This document shows positions 11,840 to 24,511 of a DNA stretch of 64,000 bases, piece by piece (the first letter of the stretch is position 1; every line of letters starts with the position of its first letter). This stretch comes from Eumeta japonica. Lineage: Eukaryota > Arthropoda > Insecta > Lepidoptera > Psychidae. The translations under genes and the position numbers were made by a program. The notes beneath the pieces were generated by a model. It was not told where the DNA came from. It saw only the letters and a list, made by a program, of their open reading frames with translations, and ran no database searches. The stretch is taken from NCBI GenBank assembly GCA_005406025.1, contig BGZK01000018.1:310001-374000 (forward strand). Reading direction: 5' to 3'.

Positions 11840-13050
11840 TGTAATAACGAAAAATAAAAAAAATATGTATTAGATTAAAATCCAAATTTGATTAGATATC
11901 AACCAATCAAATGGCATTGTTCTATGAATTTATTTTGTGACTAGGAACCATCGACTTGGGTACATACATAGGCCTTGACTACAAACGCCGCCTGGCTAAA
12001 AGTAGTAAACAATATCCAGGTTAACGACGTCTAAAAGAAACACCGTCTGTTTGAAATTTCATCTTTCATGCAACATATCACGCGTTTTCAATATGTTTCT
12101 ATAATATTTGAAAACATACCTTTATAAATCGATGTTTCATATTTCGTAATTAATATTAAAAAAATGGGACACTGGAAAATCCCTATGGTGTATGTGTCCG
12201 CTCAAGGCCCTTGAGTCATTGCCGTTGCAGTAGGTACATTTGAGACTTACTGAAAGTACTGAGCCAAACATGGATATGATTAAAAAAATTAAGGATACGT
12301 ACCTATTATATTTTTCGATTTTTTCTTCTGTCAACTAAAACTTTAAATGTCGTTGCGCTTAGTAGCTATACATTCGCTAATAAATACGTGTTAGTGTAAT
12401 AGTAAACAATAAACCGTATACGTTATAAAATAACTGCGTCACTAGGTCAAGGACAAAGTCGTAGATTAAAATGTGTATATTTTTAGAAAACGGAGTGAGG
12501 TGTGTTCCAGTGCATGCCGATTACTCAGATATCTTGAGTTATAATTAGAGATGTATTTTAAGACATTACAGATGTGTTGAGCTGGACGAACTTGAAACCG
12601 TGTTGATCCAATGTGACGAGATTATACTACTTGCGGTATTTTGAAGATGGTGTAACTTCCAATAAATTGTCTGCCGGCACTCGTTTCGATTTACATAATA
12701 GAGAAAAAAACTTTCATTATAATTCAAAAGGTATTGTAGAAACGATGTTTATTGAATTCGGAATAGATCCAAGAAAAAAATTAGTTTTTTAATTATGTAC
12801 AAAAAAAGGAACAACTCGCATAATATTCTTTAATCACCGCATATTTTTCTAATAATTAATCTCAGGTTATACTGCAACAAGTACACTATAATAAATATAA
12901 TGGCTACAGCTTGAATGTACTATACATACATGTGACGTTAAGGAGATTCGAATCCCTCTTTCCTTGCAAAAACGTAAATTTTCGCTGATACCCACCTTAT
13001 TGGGCAGTGTGCCGAAAAATAACATTCACATCTTTAGTAGATTCTTTATC
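11840..13050. other. Non-coding DNA
   Basis: No gene recognised. The minus-strand open stretch at 12137-12334 carries the CTYCNGNDSRALSGHIHH segment but no known domain. Confidence 0.4.
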
Positions 13051-13106
13051 AGATTTAATATGATTCTTTAGTATTGTATTGTATGAGGTGTTAATTCGCG
13101 GAAATC

Positions 13107-13694
13107 CATAGTAGACGCTTGCCTGCAACATGCATTAACATGCAGCATGCAACCCACCGCTGACCCTCGAATCTGCCTCTCCACTACGAATCTCTATCCA
13201 AATGATTGAATATTGATTCCAGAGGATTGACAGATATCGAACACCTAAGCAAGTGTTATTTATTATTATAATTATCTAATTCCGCCAACTATAGTTGGCG
13301 GAATTAGATAATTATAGTTGGCGGAACTATAGCCAACTTTAGTTGGCCTTTAGTTGAACTATAGTTGGCCAACTATAATTATTATAACAATAATTATTAT
13401 AACAATAATTATCTAATTCCGCCAACTATAGTTGGCGGAATTAGATAATTATAGTTGGCGGAACTATAGCCAACTTTAGTTGGCCTTTAGTTGAACTATA
13501 GTTGGCCAACTATAGTTGGCGGAATTAGATAATTATAATAATAAATAACACTTGCTTAGGTGTTCGATATCTGTCAATCCTCTGGAATCAATATTCAATC
13601 TTTTGGATAGAGATTCGTAGTGGAGAGGCAGATTCGAGGGTCAGCGGTGGGTTGCATGCTGCATGTTAATGCATGTTGCAGGCAAGCGTCTATG
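13107..13694. repeat. 588-bp foldback palindrome with internal direct and inverted repeats
   Basis: Outer arms (about 13107-13270 and 13535-13694) are near-perfect inverted copies, beginning at GACGCTTGCCTGCAACATGC. Inside, a unit built from CTAATTCCGCC-AACTATAGTTGG-CGGAATTAG is itself palindromic and is present as two direct copies (about 13271-13376 and 13408-13512), separated by ATAATTATTATAACA repeats. A 13-bp direct repeat, TATGATTCTTTAG, lies at 13059-13071 and 13691-13703 and could mark an insertion duplication. No coding capacity. Most like a foldback or MITE-type element, or a copy-and-invert rearrangement. Confidence 0.85.
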
Positions 13695-13709
13695 ATTCTT
13701 TAGATAATT

Positions 13710-15520
13710 TAGTAGATTTAGTAGAGTAGTAGACTCCGCCCCCACCATTTGAAAACTATGTATACGTCACTGAACTGCAGAACCAATAAATCAAATATAT
13801 ACACATATCGCGTTAGTTTTAAATGTCATACTCAAGCGCTTTAGGGTTATTCAAACGAAAATAACACATTACATACAGGATTTTTTAATAGTGTGTATAA
13901 AAATATATGTTGTTTGATCAGTAAAACAAACATATGCGTTCTTTTAATTTTATTATGTTATTCACAAATTTGAAAAATAGAATCGTCAATAAGTAATTCT
14001 TAATGAAGCTATTCAAAATTTCTACCTACAAGAAAAATATTTTTTTTATAAGTATTATAACTAAGAAACTAGCATTCAAGTAATTGTTTATTTGAAGTGT
14101 GATTTATTATTTGTAGAGAGAAATACACAGTAGGATAAATTTTACCCAACAGCAAAAAAAAAAATACGAAAAATCGCTTTTTCCAAAAGAAAATCCTAAA
14201 TGTTTTCTAAGCACATTTTATTGAACTAAATGTTTGTTTTCACGTATATATCTAAGTTTGCATTATTGATTGCAACGAAAAATTTTATTAGTATTGTATT
14301 ATTCGCAGAAACATTCTTTGTTTGGGACTTTAGCTGTCATTCATAAATTACGTAAGGTCTTTAGGGGCGAGGGGGGAACGGTCGGAACATATCTTATTTT
14401 TCTTACAAGGGCGTGGAGGGTTTCTTTATGGTACTTACATATAATTATAAAAATGACTTAAATCGGGAACATAGTTTCAAAAAGCACGCGCTCCCCGCGA
14501 CATGGCAGAGGTATGTCATATCCATGGTAATAATCCAGTGCCGCCATCTCGGATGATAGGATGCATCATCGCCATCCCGAAACCAAGAAGAAACCTTCGA
14601 TACGCATCAATCCAAAAGCCAATCACCCTGCTATCGCCGGTCAAGACATTGATGTAACAAACGGGATTATTCTACCTGAATCGCGAACGCGAACAACAGT
14701 GCTATTATTGAGGGTGGTTTTGGCGATACAAACAAAAATCTACAGCCATTCTTACTAGAGGACAGGCATACAGGATACCTAGATAGAAAATCTGAAAATC
14801 TAGAATACGTAGCCAAACACATTTAATAAGTGTCGCTGTTCCTAACTGAGTCGACATATGGCACATTTGAATCTCAATTAGTGGAAATTAAATTTTTGCT
14901 TAAGGAAAATTGGGATGTTATCGTGCGGCTCCGACTCAAGCAACCTTATTACATTCCATCACGTGGCACGTGGAGAAGTCCTAACAAGGAGAACTCAAGG
15001 GAGTAGAAACGAAGCCGAAGTACATTATTAATCAGAATAATTAATTAAATAGAGTTCGGCTTCATTGTAACCGCATTGCTGTACGAGTATTTTCAAAATT
15101 ACAATAAGTCACGTACAGAAATTCCGAGGTGGTGATGCGTATAATCAACGGAACTCGGCCAAAGCCTTCAGCATAAACAACACCTCCGACGACCTCGACA
15201 GAGGATTGCTTCGTACAACACGAATTCACACGCCAATATAAATAAGATTTAATAAAGAAATATTTTAGCTACACTACTAAGTAATACAAGATGTTATCAA
15301 ATTTAAGTTTAAAAACGAAACATTACAATAATTCAAATTGTTAAAGGGCCCTGATTAAAGTAAACACGTTATGCACAAAATTTTTAAAAAAGTCCATATT
15401 ACACGAGTAGCACATTAATTTATTCATCTTTGCTAACCATAAAATTATAGACTTATCATCAGGTTCCGTGACTATTCATATCATAAATATAAAATAAAAC
15501 ATCTTAAAATTGTAATTGAA
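13710..15520. other. Non-coding DNA with short G-rich repeat at 14335-14425
   Basis: The repeat at 14335-14425 (AAATTACGTAAGGTCTTTAG then GGGGCGAGGGGGG) is similar to 6775-6905. At 14561-14758 a 65-codon open stretch shows no domain. No gene recognised. Confidence 0.4.
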
Positions 15521-15523
15521 CTC

Positions 15524-16695
15524 CTTGAAATTTTTACCAAGCCCGTTCTCAGAGTTCAAAACGCTTACGTCAGCAACCCTGAAAGTCCACAAAGCCACGT
15601 GCGAGGGGATATTAAGATTGTACCAAGATAAATCTGAGGCATAGTTGACGGCTGCGCTTGAGAGCGCGGAGGTCGCCATATATGACAACAACTCTCAAAC
15701 AATCCTGAGAGGAAAAATGAGTATTATACGTATGGCGGCCTACATTGCGACAAATGGTTTGGTGGCCCTTGATAAGGAACAGACGGACCGTACAGAAAGA
15801 CCAAAATACGTCATCCCCTCGTATGACCTGATAGTGGTCATTTCCCGATGCACGAGGGTTACGCTAGAGGAGCGAATATTGAAGATGGTAAAAACCGTCA
15901 CAAAACGTATAGCTTCCGGCGACGCCCGGGAAGACTGGGAGGTCCCCGATATAACATGGGTCAATGAAGTCCCAGGCTGCGGTAAAACAACATGGGTCGT
16001 GAAACACCTTGAATTAGGGAGAGGCGTTGTCATCACCACAATACGAGAAGCAGCAAGAATCCTCAAAGAAGAGCTTGCTAGCCGACTGGGAGCCGACGCA
16101 GGCAGTAAAGTGAAGTGAGAACGATGTGAAAGTCTTCCAGGAACTGAAGAGCTGCGATCGACTAATCGTAGATGAGGCCCTCATGAGCCACTTTGGAGCC
16201 ATCGTTATAACAACACGGCCTGCGGGTCCTTCTGATAGGTGATGTTAACCAACTCCCCTTCATCGATAGGCTTAACCTCTTCGAAATGCAGTACATTCGA
16301 CCAAATCTGCTGGTAACGGTCACAAGGAACTGCTCTGCATCTACAGGAACCCGATGGATGTAGCATATGCCCTTAACGAGGTATATAGTGGCATATACTC
16401 ATCCGTGACTCGGGTCCGGTCATTGCGGATGGAGAGATACAGTGACGCGAAAACCCTTATCATCCAGGGATTCGGAAAAGGACAAAGGACACGTGTCCTG
16501 ATCATTCACGAGGCACAGGGCCTGACGTCCGAAGGAACTGTACTCGTGCGGATCGCGGCGAAACATAACGATAGTGTATCACACGCCGTGGTGGCAATAA
16601 CGCGCCACACCGTCAATCGTGTGTACCACACGACGGTGAAGACGCAACCGGCAGATTTATTAATAGGGCCGTGTCTGCCAGCGAAAACAAAATAA
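15524..16695 (+). pseudogene. Endogenous viral element: plus-strand RNA virus SF1 helicase, broken
   Basis: The motifs of a viral superfamily-1 helicase (alphavirus-like supergroup) occur in order but in changing frames. Walker A, VPGCGKTT, is at about 15969-15992; the Walker B-like LIVDEA near 16159-16179 is in a second frame; LIGDVNQLP near 16232 is in a third; HEAQGLTSEG (motif V region) and VAITRHT (motif VI) lie at 16505-16615 in the second frame. One in-frame TAG at 15642-15644 and at least three frameshifts separate them. Capsid and polymerase are absent. The segment is GC-richer than its flanks. The family helicase unwinds RNA during virus replication in the cytoplasm; this genomic copy cannot encode an intact one. 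The exact virus group is not determined; virga-, tymo- or negevirus-like are all possible. Confidence 0.85.
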
Positions 16696-16699
16696 AGAA

Positions 16700-18210
16700 C
16701 AACAATGCAAAAATGGCCTATCGAAATAGGGACAAGAGAACCATGAACGTCCTCGCAGAAAACTGGAAATAATAAACAGACGATGCGAACTTCGATGTCA
16801 TACTTGCCGAAAAACAGACATTGTATCCTTCTATCTTACGCCATATAAATAAATGTATCTATATATCTAAAAAATGTTAGTGATGTGTGTAAATAATGAA
16901 TATATAATGTAGCAAGTAAGTAGTAATTAAGACTTTCAAATGTGTTTTTATAGAAATTTTTCTTTCTGCTTCACATGAAAATCTATAGTAAACCACGTTT
17001 TATTAACACAGATAAACACCTAAAAATATACAAAGAAAACAAAAATGACCATGAAAAATGTAGAATAATGAAGACCTAATCCATATTTTACAATTATGTT
17101 GCTAAATAAATTAATAGATACGGTATCTTCTTTCAATTTTTTGGATAAATAGCTGAATAAAAACTAAGTCCTTATAAAAGATAACCCCACATGTTTTAAG
17201 TCCTTTGCTGTTCTGGAATCGCATTCCTTTATAATGGAAGAACGCGTTTTCGAACTAACAGCATCCTCTTACTATCACATAGGTACGCGGTCAGTTGTTA
17301 AATGACATGACGAGCGGCTGGGTTTTAAAATCCGGCTGGGTTTTAGTGGGATATTGCACGTCATTGCTATGAATGAATACCTTTGTTTGTTTTAGTTAAT
17401 GGTAGGTGGGAAACGTCATCGCATTTAATCGCTTTAATACACTGAATGGATACGACTTCAATTTAAAATGCAATATGTGAATTTCTACTACGTAATTATT
17501 TACCTCGCTCTTATAAAGATGGACAATATCTGTAAAATTCATTACACACAGTATATTCTTTTGATCTCGCCTTGTTAGTATTCGATTTAATCCAGCAGTA
17601 CTAGAATATAGTAATTCTATAGAATAACGTGTTTACCGTTCATAAATAATAATAATAAAAACTCCACTACAGTGTAAAAAAAATATCTGCCAAAAAAGTA
17701 AAAAAGCAAATGTGTGTATGTAATTGTATATACTTATTAAATGAGGTGAGTAATTTGTTACCTCACATCAGAGTCGGAGGCCTATGACGCATACGTAAGG
17801 CGCAACTAGCGGTGCGTTGGCTCATCGCATGTATTAAACATGATTATAACGTAAATATTCCTTATAGCCTCCATATCCGACGTTGGTAAGTCAATAAATC
17901 ATTTCCATTATTTAATAAAGTATATAAAGGTACAAAATACGTTTTTTAGCAATTTTTATATGATGAAATTCTCTTCCAATTCTTATATGAATTCAATTTT
18001 TGTTTATTATACTGTTTTTTTCGTTTAATATAAAATTTAAGTGTACCTACCTACCTACCCGAACGATTAGCAAGTACCTTTCAACTCAAGGTAGTCAGCA
18101 CCACACCTATTGAAATCAACTTCTAATCTAGCTAAATTAAATAAAGTGCCTTTTCAGTTATCTACATCAAAAAGATATGATATATTCTCTCGGGATTAGT
18201 ATGCATCCAA
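16700..18210. other. Non-coding DNA
   Basis: The first 150 bp keeps the composition of the viral insert and may be its remains. The rest is AT-rich with no gene recognised. Confidence 0.4.
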
Positions 18211-18214
18211 CGAC

Positions 18215-18420
18215 TTTATTTGTTCTGTTTGTCCAAATTGGCTGAAACGTTGAGTCCGTAAGGAATTTTTGTTAATAAATATGACAATAGCTCCTAGCGT
18301 TTTTTACATAAATTTATGATGACGTCATGTATTTATAGCATTCCTGGCAGCCATATAAATCAAAGGAAATCTCATTTGTTCAAATCGGTTGAGGCGTTTA
18401 GGCTGCAAGTAGCAACATAG

Positions 18421-18491
<71 letters not shown>
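18215..18491 (+). repeat. Dispersed repeat 3' end with (AC)n(AT)n microsatellite
   Basis: CAAATCGGTTGAGGCGTTTA followed by GGCTGCAAGTAGCAACATAG is typical of 3' ends of lepidopteran interspersed repeats. It is followed by (AC)11 at 18419-18440 and about 25 AT repeats to 18491. Confidence 0.6.
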
Positions 18492-18493
<2 letters not shown>

Positions 18494-18499
18494 ACATAT

Positions 18500-19455
18500 A
18501 TACATATACATAGCTACGTAAACGTTAAGTACATTACCCTGCTTCCCCAAGAGGGACTAGATCATCACGATTGTCTTGTATTTTTATCATTTATAAAGCT
18601 TTTTTTTTGTGACAATTTCCCTAGTCGTACCACAACCCGTAAATGCGTGTAAAATAGGTAAAATTTCACAAACTGGGTAAGTTAGAGACGACTATACTAC
18701 TTAAAGGTAAGCGACGCATACTTGTGAGCAAGCGAAATTAACAATTAAAAAACAGGTATAAACATTTTTTTTTAAATGTCAATTAATAATATTATTAACT
18801 ATTGTATAAAAAAATTAAAAAATATACTTTTCATATACATTTTTCATAAATATATTTTTCATGGGTCAAAAGCACCCAAATTTAAGATTTTTCGAACCTT
18901 TAAAAATTCATATCTCCAAAAATATTAACTTTATCTTGAAAAGTGATAGAACTTTTTTTGTTTCCATTTCAATAATGAATACAAAAAAAATTGTCTGATT
19001 GAAAAATAACAATTTCTCGCATTTGTTTAAACAATTTCGGTTTGAATAATATGGCACGGGGTTGCCCCATGGCAACATGCATTTATATCATCAGTATGGC
19101 AATTTGAAGAGGATCGAATAAAAAAATTGAGGTGAAATAGTTTCCGGTACTCACGCGCTGATTCCTCCTGGACTGTCCATATTGTATGTATATTCCACAA
19201 TATAAATATTGTATTTTGATAATAAGTTGAAAAATAATCTTGTTTGACTACAGCTAATGTGAAAGTGATATTGGCCGCGTGTTGTCGTATCCTTAACCTA
19301 TATACCTTTTAGATTCATTTGTTTATCATATTTCATTTCTCATTGACGTCTGTTTGTTTTGAATGCATGGCAAAAAAAAAAGCTAAGAATCTAGCATTAA
19401 GCAGTCTAATCTGAACAGTTATAGAGTAAAAAATGCGTTATCGTCAATAAGAAAA
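18500..19455. other. AT-rich non-coding DNA
   Basis: No gene recognised. CATATCTCCAAAAATATTAA and similar words at 18835-18960 may be old repeat. Confidence 0.4.
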
Positions 19456-19459
19456 CGTA

Positions 19460-19925
19460 TGTTAAATGTGTAATTCTCGCCCTATCGATTTCATCGTAAA
19501 ATTTTGGTTCAAGCGCTTTAACAAGCCGTTAGAGCCATGAAGACCACCATAGTGGATTTGACCTGTTTCGGTTGTTACTGACGGAAATGTGGTAAAAGTG
19601 AAGAAATCGATTTTAAAAGAACGCCGAATTAAACAGTGGAAAATCGCTAGAGACGTGGGAATTAATGAGGAACACGTGAACAAATTAATTTAATAAGGAA
19701 CAAATCAATTGCTCAATATCGAGACTTCGCTGAGGTCGGTGCGCATTGGGTCCCTAAAATGCTGACTCTGTTCGGCATTGAGCAACACATAAAACGTTGC
19801 GAGGCATTTTAAAATATGAGTACAGATAAAGAGCCATGAATTATTTCCAGAATACACATAACCTAGCTGTGATGAGACCCTAGTTCGACCATGGATCTCG
19901 CAAGTGAACGAGAATCACAATAGCG
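19460..19925 (+). mobile_element. Decayed mariner transposase fragment (second lineage)
   Basis: Plus-strand fragments in shifting frames match mariner transposase landmarks in order: ERRIKQWKIARDVGINEEHV (second HTH), WVPKMLT, IEQHIKRCEAF and the first catalytic block DETLVRPW. The C-terminal two catalytic blocks are missing. It differs from the 59-kb, 28-kb and 62-kb families, so it is a separate lineage. It stops just before a LINE tail. Confidence 0.7.
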
Positions 19926-19943
19926 ACAATTTAAAGATTGAAA

Positions 19944-20245
19944 GAAATCAAAATCAAAAATACCTTTATTTCGTAGGCAATGAGATCACACTTAAAATAC
20001 GTCATTAATAAATTCGTTTCGACATTACCGCCCATTCCAAATGCTGATTCATCTGGAGAAGAATGGGCAAGAAACTTCGCAGAACATTAAGTTTCTTCAA
20101 TTGGCAGACAAAATCTTGAACTATATTTTGGAACGTTGAATAGATGTCACTAATAGATTATTTGCTATAAAAAACTAAAATAAGTGCCGTATACTTTGCA
20201 AATTCGTTGGATCAGCTGAAATAATGAATTGAGAAACGAGAAGAG
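19944..20245 (-). mobile_element. 3' tail of a truncated non-LTR retrotransposon
   Basis: On the minus strand this reads TTCTTGCCCATTCTTCTCCA, then GGAATGGGCGGTAATGTCGA, ending in CGAAATAAAGGTATTTTTGA and a TTTTGATTTTGATTTC-like tail. That order is familiar from lepidopteran LINE 3' ends, and AATAAA serves as a polyadenylation signal. No reverse transcriptase sequence remains. Confidence 0.5.
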
Positions 20246-20249
20246 GCAA

Positions 20250-23200
20250 CTTAGTTGAGGCTTTCTGATTTGGTACATTATAGCAAATCATGTGTAAAAA
20301 ACCACTTATATAATCGGACACACACCCACCCTGTAGCTCAGATTACATTATATAGGCTAAACAATTAGCAATTATTTCATATTTAAACACAGATATCTAA
20401 TAAAGCTTTAAGTTTGCGACGATTTTTAACAGGAAATAATATATATTGACAGTAGTAAGCGAGCATTTTTACAACAAACCGAAGGATTACCATTTCAATG
20501 ACATAGTTTCTTTATAAGAAACGAGAGACAAAGTGTCCACGCACGCCTTTTCTTTCTTAGTTGAGCGAATTGCTTATCATTGTTCCCTTGTAAGTACAGT
20601 ATTAAAAACTTGTAGTCAAACCGTGAAAGGAGTGAAAGAACAAAATGAGATGTTCATGAATGTATGGAGCTACGGCCTGCACCTTGTACACAAATAAATT
20701 AAAAACGCCATTAATAAACTATACAGTGTTGACTATCATTTTAGTATAAAACAGATTTTTTTTTTGTAAAAGTTACTGAATACTTAATTCGTCTAGGTAA
20801 TACATAATTAAAAATATAAAGATGGCGCTATGACTTAATGAAAATTCACGGGCGTGCGTATCCGCGGATAGAAAGAGACAGAGTCATACGAGCGAAAAAG
20901 AAGATAGCAGTGCATTCTTTTTCTTTGTTTGACTGCATCCCTTTACGTCCGCCGGACGTGATCGCCCGCGAATATACTTTATGTTGATTGAAACATATTT
21001 GCAATAAACGTTCTAAAATCATAACTACAAAACTCAACACACTCGACACAACAAAAAAAAGGACATGATATAAAAAACTGTGTTTATAAGTATGTACTGG
21101 TATATTTTTAACCTATAAACTTATCCAGGATGATAAGGTTTTTCCATTATTATTTTGTTAATTATGTCTTATGATACGTTTACTTTGTAATTAATAGTTA
21201 GAACTTTCGAAACGTACATATTATTAAACAATGATTGATTATATTAAAAAAAATTACTTCAAAAATTGCAATTTTTACTATTTTTCCAATAAACTATAAC
21301 GTTTTATTCGATTTTGTAAGACATTGAAACAGTTCCATTATCATATTATTCAGCTAATTACATTGATTCACTTGTTACGTACTCTTATTAAAGCAAAAAG
21401 ACGATATAACTGCTCATTATTATTACTTATTAAATTATTTTGGGTTATTTAATATAACTTACATTCTTATTTACGATATCAAACTTAAGGTGTTGATGCA
21501 ATTGACTGTAAAAATACATTTCACAAAATAATGTCATAAAAAATATTGTTTTAGCTTCTAAGAGATTTATTAAAACATTTTAATGATTTTTTTCCTCGTA
21601 CACTTTTAATGCCTCATATACTTTTTATTAGTAAGGAAGCATTTAGTGTTTTATAATAAGTATAGACGTGTACAACACAAAGATGGAAATCAGTTTGTGA
21701 CCTACATTCTATTACAAATGTTAACCGAACTCAATACAGTCAATGATACTTTTTAAATTAAACTCGATAAAATTGCTGCATCATAAAATAACGTTACGAC
21801 CATTAGATAAGAAATGACGCGACAATTTAGTCACGTAGGTACAAAGATTGCGTATTATCGAACCTTCTAAAGAAATCGAATCCCGAGTGTGAGTAGCTAG
21901 TTTAAATTATAGTAAAATCAATGAATTTCTAAATCTAGTCGGGACTTAACAACTTGTTCAGAATACTAGTTCAGACCTACATTTGGGCCAGCTTGTTTAG
22001 AATATGCAACGCAATATAAATATTGCGTATTCTCAAACCTTAGAAACGAAACTCAACACAGTATCAAAATCTGCATCAATGTCCACTAAATGGCTCTCAT
22101 ATACCTACTACGAGAAATATTATACAGACCCCTTTTAATCAACTATTATGTTGTTATTAGATAAGTCTCTCTCAATTCTTCTCTCCCAATTAATTAAATT
22201 CGAGCAGGTTCTATCTTTTGATACCAGGTTAGTCCGCATGAACTGTATCGAATGTCTACTCTGTGTAATGTTCAAAAGCCAATTTTACTCCAACATTCAC
22301 ATGCCTCACAAGACCTTTATTTACATTTCGGCATTTTGTAGCAATATGCGTCATCTATAAAGAAAAATTTTTATTCCATTACGTCGAAGGTATCAAAGTG
22401 GAATAATTGTTTGAATTATATTATTATCGAAATTCATAAACGTTTCCATTTTATCAAAATAATCGACTAACGTAGTCTAAATGGCCATACATATCCTTAA
22501 CTTAGTATTGCAGAACATACCAGAATTAGATAAATTACAAACGAATATAACTGCTAGAGACGGGTAGACCAAAACGGAAAAAATACTTATACCTACATAT
22601 TACTTTTATCAAAAATTGAATACGTAATACGTAATACTTGAAATGGAGTATCAAACTACATTTTTTTAAAACGAATGCCAAAAGTTTAATGGACAATTTC
22701 GATTTGTTCCAAAACCATTTTAATTTTCAAAGTTATTTCCGACATATGCCCTTCCTGTCTTATCAATTTTTATATAGGTGTGACAAAATTTAAATATGAT
22801 ACCTTAATATCCTTTAAGTTGTATCTACTCATTTAAGTATACATACAGTAAACATGTTAAATAAAGCTATGCATGAACCTAACTACCCTCGACAACTTTC
22901 TTCTGAACTGATTGTCCGAAGTATATCTTAATCAGCGATTGATATTCTATTTTCCTATCAACTCAATTCATAATAAAATTCGTAAATCTTAATTTTTGTA
23001 TATAGATTTTAGCATGAACAAATCCATAGATTATACGGAAGTTCAAATGTACATTAATCAATGAAATGTATTTTTACAACTGGGGCTTTGACAATATTTA
23101 AAATGCTACCGGCGTATAGTTAATTCTTTCCAAACTCTCTCTATGTCCATAAATATTGTATCCGATTGACACATTTTATTGACGCTCTCACTCCGGTACT

Positions 23201-23293
23201 TACGCTTCAACGTAGTAAATTGTAATATGTTTTATCTGATACAGATTGGACCTGTATCTACTAGTCTGTGGTGAGAACGTATATTATATCGTA
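20250..23293. other. Non-coding DNA
   Basis: About 3 kb without a recognisable gene. A GC-richer patch at 20830-20960 has no motif. The open stretch at 22148-22360 is AT-rich and featureless. Confidence 0.5.
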
Positions 23294-23301
23294 CTTTCCT
23301 T

Positions 23302-24139
23302 CAGAGTTGCAAAAAATGCATTACTTTAGTTAATGCATTGGCGTTTCATTACTCATTACTGTTAATGAGTAATGGAATCAGTTTCCATTACTCATTATTA
23401 TTTTTTAATGAAACAAAAATTGTTTTTCATTACATTTTTTTTAATGAATAATGGATTATCTTTACATTACTCATTAAAAAATTTAATGAGTACTTTAATA
23501 ATCTACATTAAAAAATTTCAAATTAATGAGTAATGTACCAATTTTCCATTACTCATTTTTATATTTTAATGAGTATTGTAATGTAACAACTTTTTATTAT
23601 CAACTTCTGTATAGTTGATGGAGAATTAATGAGTATTCCATTATACTCATCATATAAAAATGTAATTAGTGTATTTAATAATAGCTGTTATTAAGATGTT
23701 AAAAACCTGAGTGTAATATCATATATAGTAGAGAAAAAATGGAATCTAATTCAAAATCACATATTTCAATTTGGTATTGTTTATGTCTTAAAATTTTTTT
23801 AATTAAAAAATATCTTTCACTCTTATTACACTCCAACAGTTTAAACATCCATCAAAAATTCAAAAACTCCCTATCACTCTAAAGGTTTTTTTTGTTAACG
23901 TAATGAGTAATGTCGTCTATTACACATAACATTTTTAATGTGTAATGTGTGATTTTCCATTACTCATTTTTTTTTAATGAGTAATGAAAGACCACACATT
24001 ACACATTAATTATTTAATGAGTAATGTAAATAATTTACATTAAATTTTTTTTTAATGAGTAATGGAGAAAAATTACATTACCATTAAAAAAAATAATGAT
24101 TATTGCATTGCTTTTTACATTAAGATTTTCGCAACTCTG
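23302..24139. mobile_element. hAT-like non-autonomous foldback element
   Basis: The ends are inverted: CAGAGTTGCAAAAAATGCAT at 23302 and CAGAGTTGCGAAAATCTTAA read inward from 24139. The 8-bp flanks are CTTTCCTT (23294-23301) and CTTTCTTT (24140-24147), a 7/8 target-site duplication. Both CAGAG termini and 8-bp duplications are hAT hallmarks. The interior has no coding capacity but is packed with degenerate copies of TTAATGAGTAATG on both strands, paired into many small hairpins, with a unique core at about 23650-23890. Confidence 0.8.
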
Positions 24140-24147
24140 CTTTCTTT

Positions 24148-24285
24148 TTGTTATAAACTGATAGTTTTAATCCAATATTCGGTTTAGATGTATTTAAAAC
24201 AATTAGAAGAAAAAAAAAACCTTATCTTGCTAATCGCATTGAACTGAAATACAAGCCCGTTTTTAATACATTATTACAAATATTT
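24148..24285. other. AT-rich spacer
   Basis: Nothing recognised. Confidence 0.4.
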
Positions 24286-24289
24286 ATTT

Positions 24290-24509
24290 AATGAACGTAC
24301 ATAACAACCGTTAGCGAATACGCAGCCGGGCAAACGGCCACACCACACTTTGTTAGCACGACGCGACGTGCGTACTCCAACCTTCTGCATCCCACACACA
24401 CCACGCACCGCGCAGCAGTACGCGACCGGCGAGGCGAGGTGATACTCGTTCATTGTGTTAGTGCTATTTATACCCCGTGTGTGAAAGTTTGTGTACACTT
24501 CGAATATCG
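24290..24509 (+). promoter_or_regulatory. GC-rich island with TATA-like box and splice donor: possible first exon
   Basis: CpG-rich in an AT-rich setting. On the plus strand a TATTTATACC lies near 24467 and a donor-like ATCG/GTGAGC at 24510, consistent with a short TATA promoter and a non-coding first exon. The only plus-strand coding exons downstream are those of the 69-residue gene at 31141. The link is speculative. Confidence 0.25.
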
Positions 24510-24511
24510 GT

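Noticed and set aside
12137..12334. 65-codon minus-strand frame with CTYCNGND
   Set aside because: No conserved zinc-finger spacing, no splice context, and flanks are non-coding.
12945..12965. tRNA T-arm-like GATTCGAATCCC
   Set aside because: No acceptor, D or anticodon arm can be placed around it.
14561..14758. 65-codon plus-strand frame in GC-richer DNA
   Set aside because: No domain or splice sites; may be an old repeat.
15740..16066. 108-codon minus-strand open frame
   Set aside because: Antisense shadow of the viral helicase fragment; no domain.
23302..24139. CRISPR-like array of short repeats
   Set aside because: Motif copies are degenerate, on both strands and without regular spacers; hAT-like ends explain the region.
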